Positions 24,102-32,883 of a stretch of 64,000 bases of DNA are shown here, piece after piece. Both the position numbers and the translations under genes were made by a program. The stretch is from positions 409,501 through 473,500 of the forward strand of contig NC_009404.2 of assembly GCF_000002875.2 (NCBI RefSeq), written 5' to 3'. Source of the DNA: Leishmania infantum JPCM5 (Eukaryota > Euglenozoa > Kinetoplastea > Trypanosomatida > Trypanosomatidae). The notes under the pieces are model-generated. The model was not told the DNA's origin. It worked only from the letters and a program-made list of their open reading frames with translations, and did no database searches. Within the stretch, counting starts at the first letter, position 1. The number at the start of each line of letters is the position of its first letter.

Positions 24102-27100
24102 ATGAACAAAGCGCGCGAGCTGCTGCACCCCACCAATGGCAGCGCCGACGCCAATAAGAAAGACGGGCAGAAGAAAAGCGCGCGGCATGGCGGCAGTGGC
24201 CACCACAGCTCCTCTAACGCGTTATCGTCGACTCGGAGAGGCGGGCACCAGCATGGCGATAGCAGCACTGGTCGCTGGAGCGAGGAGGAAAAGAAGTGGA
24301 CGCAGAAGCTTGCGGGGAACAAAGTCTTCAAGCGTCTGATGCAGCCGGCGTACATGGACAGCGGCACTGGCGGTCATAGTCACAACCGCGACGACGGGAT
24401 CAGCGACTACGACGTCCCTCGCCTAGGTGAGATCCCGGTACGCTCCAAATACTATCGGCCAGACCAGGAGAAGTCCCATTTCGCGAATCACCCCACCTAC
24501 CTGCCGCTGGCTGAGCAGTGTGGGCCACCGCAGCCATCCCCCTCCACGTCCCTCACGCCGCGGCAGGAACGGCACCAAAAGTATGAGCAGAGTAACGACG
24601 ACGAGGTCAGCGGCCATGCCTACGGCAACATGGGAGTAGAGATGGGAGTCGAAGATGACGACTGCAAGCAAGCGCAGCAGATGCTCCCCAACAGCCACCT
24701 CGGCTGCCTGCGCGAGAGTTCTGTGAGCGGCACTCAAGGTTCTGGACTCTGCATTCAAACTGCCAGCATTGGCAGTAACGCGAGCGGCGCGTCGTCTATT
24801 GGGCCGACTGGGCTGCCACTGATGCCGCAGTTCCGCTGGATCCCGAAGCAAGGCGGCGGCGGCCTCGGCTTCAACCCTTTCATGCACTTTCGCTCTCGAA
24901 CCCGGCATGAGGGCGTGGCATCAAGGCCCTCAGTGCCTGGGAAGGACGCCCCAATGCCGTGGAACGAGGCGCAGCAGCAAGGCGACTGCAGGACGTCGGA
25001 GCTGCCGCGCGGCGCAACTTCCCCTGAGCATCAGCAGAGGCATAGCGAGGATCAGTCGCAGGCCCCAGGTCGTCAAAATAGCTACTCAATGTTTTACGGC
25101 TGCACGTCACAGCTGCCAGCGCAGCAGTCGGCCCCACCGGCCCGCGCTCATCGCGAAACGGGAGCGCTCTCCTTCTACGGCCCCATCGGCTCCATTGGTA
25201 TCGAGACTTCGCGCAAGCGGCGCGCCGTTGAGCGACAGAGCGGGACAGATGGTGAAGCGGAGCGAGCCTACAAGGAGCGCTCCTCTCGCCGCCCTGTTGA
25301 GGGGGAGGCAACCGGCGTCCAGCTTCTCACGCAGCTCTGGTGCGATGTAAGCCTGCTGCATGGCGCTCGCGTCGTTGACTCCCCACGCCTGCCGCCCGAC
25401 GACGGTGAGGGCGACGACTGGGCAAACACCAGCAGTCCTAGTATTAGCGACATCGACTCGAGCATTGGCGACCGCGAGGCCGGTGAGGCGGCCATGGCGG
25501 CACGAAAGAAGGTGCGGCAGCATCGTCAGCAGTACTCATCCCGGTCGCCGTCCTTTTACTTCAAGTACGATGATCTTGCGGCGCTCGGGGCCGAGAACAA
25601 CCGCGGCGGCTCGCCGTCGGGGGCTGCCGCCTGTGTCGCACTGGCACAGAGGCCAGTTACGGTCCGCGCTCACCATCAGCAGCACAACGGTCCATCCGTC
25701 GTTAAGACCGCATCGCTAGCCGGTGCGGCTGGTGATCAAAGGGAAGTTGCGGGCGTGGGCAAGGTTGCCGCGCGTGGAGTGGCGAGGCATGAGGTAGCGT
25801 CGTCGTCCTCGTCCTCTGGCAGCTCTGGCAACGGCAGCAGCGATGATGACTCGAACAGCGATGAGGGCAGCGCAGGCGAGCGCTCCGCCTGCTTCGGCTC
25901 GGACGGCGATGACGATGAGAGCGTTGACTCAGACGACGCAGACAACCCACGCAGTAGCGACAACGACGCCGCCGTCGGCTCGACCCATCCGCGCAGGTGG
26001 AAGAAGGGTTCCTCGACGGGCGCCAGCGCCGGAACGGGTCGCAGCGTTCTCAAGGATGGCCAGTACGATTTTATGAATAGTTCCCTCATGGACGACTCCT
26101 TCATGTCGCGCATGCCGGGCTGCGGTGCTGGGATGAGTCTGCTCTACGCACGTGACGACTACGACGGCGGTGGTGAAGAGGCGGCCGCAGCCGCAGCGGA
26201 CCTCGTGCCAAGCCGCGCGCCGCATCGCGTGTGTGCCCAATTAGCAGGAATCGCCGGAGCGAACATGGCGCCTCACCCGCCAACCTCGCCTTCCATTCCG
26301 ACTCAGTCACAAGAGCATCGCGGTAGCTCTTCGATGCTAGGGGCGCGGGGGTCGGCAGTGCGACCGTCCGGCAGTGGAACTGCCGCCACCCTCGCCCTGC
26401 GCGGCCAACGCCGGGTGAGCAACGCCACTGACACACGCGCGCCGAACGCTGCAGCTGCGCGGCACACTCCGCATCAGGGAGGCGGCGCTGGCGACTCTAG
26501 CAACCACAACACGGGCGGCGGCACCGGTGGCTGTGGTCTGGGGGAGCAGTTCGCCTACGGAAGCAGCTTTGGCATGGGTAGTCGGCGAAATTCCTACTCG
26601 GCAACGGCGTGCGACGGAGCTCACGATGCCGCCTTCACGTCGCTGGGGGTGTATTGGGTAACCAAAGGCAACGGCAATACGGTGTCCCCAGGCGCCTCCG
26701 TGATGGGCGGGAACGACGAGGCCTCGGCTATTATGGGGGTCTACAGCGACAGCCGGGACAGCACCGTGTCTCCTGGCCTCCTTGGCGTTACGAGTCGAGG
26801 TCCCACAACATTCCCGGAGGTCGACGGTGGTTGCACTGCGAAAGCAGGCAACAGTACCAGTCAGCCATCAAAGTCGCTGTTCATTGATCGAGGAATTTCC
26901 AACCCTGCCGCGCACAGCCGACCTCCCAGCACTGCGCAGGGGGTACATGAACCCGTGGTACTGACATCCCTGCAGCAACCAGCCCGAAAAGCGAAGGCGG
27001 TGTACCCAGGTGGCTATCTGGCCCCCATCACGCCACCCGTCACCCCAAAGGCAACCGAGGCCCCGTTGCCGCGCCGCGCGCAGAGCAACAACGGCGGCGC

Positions 27101-27212
27101 TTCCACCCCAGGTGCCCGTGGTTTGGCCAATGCAAGCACGACACCGGGCCTGGGCGACACGGTAGGAGGCAAGTCTTTTACCTCGCTTGCGTACGAGCTA
27201 CCAGGCATATGA
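24102..27212 (+). CDS. Hypothetical Ser/Asp-rich protein with VDSP motif (1036 aa)
   Basis: Function unknown. The frame is open 66 codons further upstream, but only from a GTG and through the pyrimidine tract, so ATG 24102 is taken as the start. Residues 60-120 include a possibly folded basic segment (WTQKLAGNKVFKRLMQPAYM). W413 begins the shared motif: twelve residues later comes V-D-S-P-R (425-429), then an acidic stretch. A Ser/Asp/Glu-rich tract follows at about 565-640 (many casein-kinase-2-like sites), as in the 1343-aa gene. Near residues 848-890 there is an internal repeat in which GVY is followed by TVSPG twice. The C-terminus has PITPPVTPK. No membrane, signal or catalytic motifs are seen. 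It lies between the inverted retroposon copies A and B. Confidence 0.92.
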   Translation: MNKARELLHPTNGSADANKKDGQKKSARHGGSGHHSSSNALSSTRRGGHQHGDSSTGRWSEEEKKWTQKLAGNKVFKRLMQPAYMDSGTGGHSHNRDDGISDYDVPRLGEIPVRSKYYRPDQEKSHFANHPTYLPLAEQCGPPQPSPSTSLTPRQERHQKYEQSNDDEVSGHAYGNMGVEMGVEDDDCKQAQQMLPNSHLGCLRESSVSGTQGSGLCIQTASIGSNASGASSIGPTGLPLMPQFRWIPKQGGGGLGFNPFMHFRSRTRHEGVASRPSVPGKDAPMPWNEAQQQGDCRTSELPRGATSPEHQQRHSEDQSQAPGRQNSYSMFYGCTSQLPAQQSAPPARAHRETGALSFYGPIGSIGIETSRKRRAVERQSGTDGEAERAYKERSSRRPVEGEATGVQLLTQLWCDVSLLHGARVVDSPRLPPDDGEGDDWANTSSPSISDIDSSIGDREAGEAAMAARKKVRQHRQQYSSRSPSFYFKYDDLAALGAENNRGGSPSGAAACVALAQRPVTVRAHHQQHNGPSVVKTASLAGAAGDQREVAGVGKVAARGVARHEVASSSSSSGSSGNGSSDDDSNSDEGSAGERSACFGSDGDDDESVDSDDADNPRSSDNDAAVGSTHPRRWKKGSSTGASAGTGRSVLKDGQYDFMNSSLMDDSFMSRMPGCGAGMSLLYARDDYDGGGEEAAAAAADLVPSRAPHRVCAQLAGIAGANMAPHPPTSPSIPTQSQEHRGSSSMLGARGSAVRPSGSGTAATLALRGQRRVSNATDTRAPNAAAARHTPHQGGGAGDSSNHNTGGGTGGCGLGEQFAYGSSFGMGSRRNSYSATACDGAHDAAFTSLGVYWVTKGNGNTVSPGASVMGGNDEASAIMGVYSDSRDSTVSPGLLGVTSRGPTTFPEVDGGCTAKAGNSTSQPSKSLFIDRGISNPAAHSRPPSTAQGVHEPVVLTSLQQPARKAKAVYPGGYLAPITPPVTPKATEAPLPRRAQSNNGGASTPGARGLANASTTPGLGDTVGGKSFTSLAYELPGI

Positions 27213-28369
27213 GGTCGAGAGACGCGAGATGCAGGTGGGAAGATGCGCAGGGTCGCTGCTGCACACGCATCGGGCCAGCGCCTCCTGCTGCATAGATCGC
27301 TTGTGATCTCATCTGCGTGTGTGTGTGTGTGTTGCTCCTTTTCCCCTCTCATCGCCTTTTTCTCTCTTTCTTTGGCTTCTTTTCCTCTCTTCGCTCAGAA
27401 GTGGCGCAGCAGCGGCGGCAGCGAGAGGGGTGTCATTCTCCCGAACGCCAACGCCCGCACGTGCGTGTATGTGACGTATCTTCTTTGTGCAGCCATCTCG
27501 TACATGCCCTTTGCTTGCTTGTTTTCACGGGAGGAGGCATGTGCTCCCTCTTTCTCCTCGTCATCTCCCCCTCCCCACCTTCCCTCTGAGTACCTGTACG
27601 CGTATGTGTGTGCGTGTGTGTAATTTCTACCGGCGGCTCGCTTGCTCTCTCTCTTCGACATGCCCTCTTTACGGCGACTAAGACGCCCCTTCCCTCATCC
27701 CTCTTGTGGGCACATGTTCGCTTGCCGGTCGAGCGGCGTGGGTGGGTGACTTCAGTCGGCCCGCCCCCGCCCCCACCCCTGCTCAGCAGGCCGCCATTAA
27801 GGAAGCGGCGAGTCTGAAAAGGGCCGACAACAAAAAAAAAAGGAGTGAAGCGAACGAACTCGGGAGAGCGATACGACGACGCGTGTTCATGTCCTTCTAG
27901 GGGAGAGTGCGTGTTCGAGACGGGGCGCCCACAGGCCCGTATGTATGTGCATATCTCTTGGCATTTATGTTCTTTTTATGTCTTCAACGGCGAAGTCTTT
28001 TGTTTGTGTAGGTACGTGCGTGCGTGTCTTTCTTTCTTTTTCTCGTTTCCCCTTCTCCTGTGACGCGTCAGCTTCCTTTTGACATGTGTGTCTGCGTCGG
28101 TGTATACGCACACACACACACACATCGCATGCACATCTGCGTGCTTTCATGCCCATTTGTCCTGCTGACTCCCCTCCCTCCCTCGCTTCCTTCCTATCTT
28201 ACTCTTGGCTTTCCTTTTTTTTTTCTACCTGCGGCGTTGGCTATTCTTTTTTTTTGTGCGCGTGCGCGCGTGCCTATGTGTGTGTGTGTGCTGTTTTGAT
28301 TTTGAATGCATCGTTTTTTTTTTGTTATTTCCCGTTTTTGCTCCCTCCCCTGCCCCCCCCCCGATGATG

Positions 28370-29370
28370 CGGGGACCACCTCAGTGCTGAGCCACAGGCC
28401 CCAGTATTTCACCCTGCGTGTGTGGGGAAGCCAAGCAGCCGGCAGCATGCCCTCCGGGTCTTTTTGCGGACTCTTGGCATCAGCGGAGAACTCTGGGCTG
28501 GCGCATTACCGAAGAGAGTTGCAGCCACGATCACGCTTGAACCAGCTCGCTATGATTTGCGTCGAGGATTCAGCAAGTATGCGCATCCACCACCTGTTTT
28601 CTCTGCCTTTGCCGCGTTGCAGTGATGTTGAGCATGATCCATGGGTCTGGCCTGCGCTGTACGCGGTGGCATTACGGTGGGCTGAACGACACCAGACAGT
28701 GCTGGTTGGCCCAGCTCCTTGGCGAACCTCCGATGCAGGTCTGTATTCGGCAAGAGAGGCGCATTTCTCACCCCGACAGGCCTTTGGGGCGCAGTGGGCC
28801 TCGCGGGCATTCAACGCTCCGGTGTCGCGGGAGAGAAGGGCGACGGTGGTGTCTCCGAGCACATAAAACAGGACATATGGTCAGATGTACGCCCTAGTAC
28901 TCTTTGCGCAGTGTCCCCATATTACGGCATGCAGCCGCTTGAAACGACTGAGGGAGAAGCATGGCGTACGCAGGCAAGTGCACAGGGTCTCAAACGGCCC
29001 TTGCCTGCGGCTGGCCAAGACCCTCCCTGAGCTCACGCGGCACGCGCCTAAGCTACCCCCTGCTGCCCACACGACAAGCGCTACCGCTACCCGCCCTCGA
29101 GCAGGCCGCTGGGCGCGGCTGCCTCGGATCAAGGCGATTCGGGGAATCCGGACCGCCGTCTGGCGCCGCTAGCGCTTGCACATGTGCGAGGAAGAGACGA
29201 GGAATGCCAAAAAGAGCCCCTGCGACGCACAACCCGATTTGACGGCACGATGGTACGTCCTAGAGGACCAAGGACTCAGCTGTGGTACAGCAGGGCCAGG
29301 TAAGCTGTGGTGGACTGCGTCTATTCACTGCCCCGTTCGTGGTAGAATGGACGCGTGGAAAAGTCGATAA
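28370..29370. other. Degenerate GC-rich island, possible decayed retroposon or gene
   Basis: About 1 kb of balanced, coding-like composition is embedded in T/C-rich spacer. Several overlapping frames are open for 60-190 codons but none persists. The + frame ending at 28866 (segments such as VWPALYAVALRWAERHQ) is the longest; another is open at 28885-29172 (Arg-rich). No ATG-to-stop reading frame fits the whole island and I recognise no reverse-transcriptase motif. The island begins after a C-run and gatgatgcgggg, a type of head seen in Leishmania retroposons, but that is a weak memory-based cue. Confidence 0.35.
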
Positions 29371-29872
29371 CGTTCCACAAACGCCGCACCGGTCCCCATC
29401 ACATCAGACATCCCCTCTCCTCTCGTTTTATTATGTTGCAAGGCGGAGTGTGTCCATGTCTGGGGCGTGCGTGTCGACACTGTCAGATAGGGCAAACAGA
29501 AAGCTTGAGCCTCAGCCTGACAGCCGCATGAACTGCCGTGAAACCGACTAGTTTGCCGCGCTCTTTTTTTTTTGCCCTCTCCTCTTGTCCGTCCTCGAGG
29601 CCTCAAGGCCTTCACTGTTTCTCCACGCTCCTCTCTCTATATGCGTGTGTTGGCCCCACCACACGCCGCCCGCCTCGCGTTGGAGGCGGACCTCGATCCT
29701 ACCACTTCGTGCACTTACCTCCCCAGGAAACAGAAACTATAGATGTGTATGCCCATGACGCCCAAGCGCCCAGGGGATCCCCCACAGGCACCCGCGTGAG
29801 ACAGCATCCCTCCACATTCATGTAGACGCGGGTGGTTGCCTTTGCCCTGGTCCTGCGGACACACGTTGCCGC

Positions 29873-29960
29873 CCTCCCCCCCTCCACCCCACCTCATCCC
29901 TCGCTTCCCCGACTCCCTCTTCCAATCATTTTTCTCTCGCTTCGTCCCCGTTTGGGGCAG
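29873..29960 (+). promoter_or_regulatory. Predicted trans-splice acceptor of the transporter gene
   Basis: An 80-nt pyrimidine tract ends at ggggcag (AG 29959-29960). No ATG lies between this AG and the ATG at 30037, giving a 76-nt 5'UTR and supporting 30037 as the ancestral start. Confidence 0.55.
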
Positions 29961-30036
29961 AGGCGTCTGTGCTTGCGCTTCCGCTTCTCTTGCATCTCTC
30001 CTTGGTTCAACGCACCACCACCATTGCAGCATCGGC

Positions 30037-31392
30037 ATGGATGGCTTTCCTTCGCCAATGTGGGTGCAGCGCTACGTGCTCGACTTCAATGCCATGGCCC
30101 TGGTGCTGCTAGCGGTGCAGAACGCTGGGTATCTAGTCTTGATGGGCTACTAGGAGCAGCTTGGGAAAGAGTACCTACTCGCCGCCGGCAGCGCCAAACC
30201 GAAGGAGTACGAGGTGCGTGCGGCCACCTTCGAGGCTTCGCACTTTCTCGCGACGAAGGAACTGGCGAAGCTTTTTCTCTCTCTCCTGTGGTGCGTCGTG
30301 GACGAAGCTCGGGCAATGCAGCAGGAGCGCTGTTCTGCCGAAGCACTCACGACATCAACGGCGGCGTTGCCAGCTGAGGGTTCCGGGCGGAGCAATGTCG
30401 CAGCATTTGCCCAGACACCCAACTCCGTCGCGGATGCCTCGTGCCATCTCTCCCGCAATCTCGACGACGTCGCAGACGACATGGACGCTGAATCTCTCGA
30501 TCACACTGTGCGGCTGCGGGTTCTCTTTGCCCGAAAGAGGTTCGCTGCTGTATTTCTGAGCCGCATGCGCCATGCCATCGGGCTGGACCACAAGTACAAA
30601 GAGACGCTGCTCATGATTGTGCCCGCCATCGTGTACGCTATCCAGGGGCTGCTGCTCATCTACTCCCTCAAGCTGTTGGACCCAACCGTGTTTCAGGTCC
30701 TGTACCAGGTGCGCATCCTCTTCCTGGCAGTCATGATGCGGGTCGTGCTGGACTTCCGTCTCTCGCCCATCCGGTGGGGCGCACTGGTGGCGCTGATGTT
30801 TGGCATCACGCTGGCACAGATGGGTGCGCAGAGCACGCGAGCGGATATGACAACCAGTAAGGCAGATGACGCTGCACGATCAGAGATGGAGAACGCTGCG
30901 GCGACCGAAAAGACCTCCAGCACGTGGTCAATGGAGGGTACACTGGCTGCGCTCGCTGGCGGCTTCCTGAGCGCGTTCTCCGGTGTGTTCATGGAGTTCG
31001 TGGTGAAGAAGCGCGGCAACCAGTTCCACCTGTCGGCGCGCAACACCCATCTCGCGTTCTTCTCGGTCGCGTACTTCTTTATTGTGTTCTTGTGCGAGAT
31101 CTTCCAGCCGGAAGAGGGTGCGGGCGGGCTTGATGAGTTCACAAGCAGGTTCTTCGACGGCTTCACCAGGCTGGTGTGGTTTCTGGTGGTTCTGCAGGCG
31201 ATTGGCGGGATCCTCGTGGCTCTGGTGGTGCGCTACTGCGACAACATCCTGAAGTCGTTCTCGACGGCGCTCGCGATTGTGCTGAGCAGCACGGCGTCCG
31301 TGTTTCTGTTCCACACGCCGCTGAACGGGACGTTTCTGCTGGGCTCCTTCCTTGTGCTCACCTCCATCACCATGTACTCCGCGAAGAAGTAA
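30037..31392 (+). pseudogene. Nucleotide-sugar transporter (UDP-galactose/LPG5 type) with in-frame TAG
   Basis: A membrane antiporter of the SLC35A-type family, which carries nucleotide sugars (UDP-Gal, UDP-GlcNAc or CMP-sialate) into the Golgi; in Leishmania, LPG5A and LPG5B supply UDP-Gal for phosphoglycan synthesis. ATG 30037 opens with the expected first helix (VLDFNAMALVLLAVQNAGYL), then TAG at 30151-30153 stops it after 38 codons. The same frame continues without another stop to TAA 31392 (451 codons apart from the TAG). Downstream family signatures are clear: FQVLYQVRILFLAVM, SGVFMEFVVKK, the YCDNILKSFSTALAIVLSS block, and a C-terminal GTFLLGSFLVLTSITMY helix. A GTG at 30214 is the only early alternative start, and it would lose helix 1. 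Because other genes here end in TAG, codon reassignment is excluded. It may be a pseudogene, a readthrough gene or a sequence error; the coding body looks otherwise intact. Confidence 0.85.
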
Positions 31393-31535
31393 CGGCTCTT
31401 CGAGCTGGGTGACAGGTGGGCGAGATGAGATGCGTCAAGATTTCTCAGTGATCGGCAGCCCTTTCTGGCATGTGTCTATGCAGCCTATGGGTTCTTGTGT
31501 GCATGCGGAAAGCTTCGTCGCTCTCGGTGGAGTAC

Positions 31536-32126
31536 GCGCACACCTCAGCGCGCAGCATTCTCGGTGTCCAGTGCCCCACTCATACTGTCTGCAGAGAAGC
31601 CAGGCAAGCCTCCCTATCCCCTGCCCATGCCAAAACACTTCCGCTGGCGACAGGGCCAGGCACCCGCGACGTGGGGAGGTCAAGGCGATGTATCGCTGCT
31701 GACGTCGGCGCTCAGGTCCTGGACGGTGTTGCGCCGTAGCGACCTGCGACAGTGCACGTGCTTGCAGTACGCATATGGTAGGCAGAGTGTCAGCGTGACG
31801 CGAGCGCATATCCCACGCACCCCTGGCCCTCGCTGCTGTCTGCAGAGGTGTGGGGGGCCTGAGCGCCCCTCCCCCCCCCCCGAGGGGAATGCACCAGGTG
31901 GCGACCAGCATCGTGTGCGCGCGGGGAGAGTTTTGTGCAGAGGCCGTGCTCTCAGATGGCTGGGTCGGCGCACTGCTACAACGCCTGTGTCTACGGCATG
32001 CTTCGCACCACGCGGATGGGGCCTGTGGCAGGGGCCGAGGGACGTATGGCCTCGTGCTGTATGGCAGAGCAACGCACTCTTGTTGTCAGGAAAGGAGGAC
32101 GAAGAAGAGCGACCTCACCAGCGTCG
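31536..32126 (+). mobile_element. SIDER-like retroposon copy B
   Basis: A sense-oriented copy beginning 144 bp after the transporter stop codon, so it lies in that transcript's 3'UTR, the usual location of SIDER elements. It is nearly identical to copy C (four substitutions seen, C-run 11 versus 9) and to the inverted copy A. B and C also share a 3' extension (ggaggacgaagaagagcg...) beyond the A-rich end seen in copy A. Open frames in the element are present in every copy simply because the copies are almost identical; I do not treat them as genes. Confidence 0.68.
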
Positions 32127-32883
32127 TCTACGACTTCATGCAAATGAAAGCCGCGCGTTGGTGCGTGTGTGTGTGTGTGTGTCGCCCTCGCTCATTTTCT
32201 GCCATCCGCTTCCGTTCTCTCTCTGGCTCACATGAATGCACATGCGCGCGCCATCTTCAGAATGGGCACCACGCACCCGAACGCCGTAACGATTTGCTGA
32301 CGTTGCTATCATATATATATATATATATGAGCGTATATACACAGGTTTTCGGCGCAAAACTTCTCCTGCGTCTGCTGCGCGCCGTGCCCCGGCGATTTTC
32401 CTGTACATCCATATTTTCCTGTGTTGCCTGCGCCTCTCGTTTCGCGCCCTCTTTCTCGCTGTTGCTTCCTTTGGGCCCTGGAAGAGGCCATCGTCGCCTC
32501 GCCCGGCCTCCCAACCACCTCCGCCCCCTCTCTCCTGCGCACCCTCGCGGACGCAGAAAAAGGGAGAGAGCGAAGAAGGAGTGCATACGCACACGCAGAC
32601 GGAAACGCGTGCAAAGTGGACCAGGCCGGCGAGGAAGCCTTCGGCTTGCCAAACTCTTTTTTACTGCTCTCCATCGTCACCCTCACTTGCGGCGTGGGCA
32701 GGCGATAAAGCCTGCTGCTGCCTTTCCGTGCCCTATCACCCAACCACCCACACATTCATACTCTTCAGTGTGAGCGTGCGTCAGCTTCCGCCGCTGCAAA
32801 GAGCAGCAACTGCAGCAGACACAACAGGCTCACAAGAAAGCCCCACCTAATGAACAGCTGGACAGCTGCTTGCACGCAAAGAG
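32127..32883. other. Spacer and 5'UTR before the 1343-aa gene
   Basis: TG and (AT)n repeats (32311-32328) are followed by T/C-rich DNA. A pyrimidine-rich stretch ends at ctcttcag, AG 32767-32768, a likely trans-splice acceptor that would give a 115-nt 5'UTR. Confidence 0.55.

Larger units (their letters stand above)
27213..30036. other. 2.8-kb intergenic spacer with GC-rich island
   Basis: T/C- and TG-rich DNA surrounds a GC-rich island at about 28370-29370, listed separately. No intact gene was found. Confidence 0.6.

Noticed and set aside
28885..29172. Possible reverse-transcriptase remnant in the GC-rich island
   Set aside because: The translated segments are Arg/Ala-rich but show no YxDD or other RT motif; it was left as an unassigned island.
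30151..30153. TAG as a reassigned sense codon
   Set aside because: The 895-aa, 1343-aa and 370-aa genes all terminate in TAG, so the codon is a normal stop in this genome.
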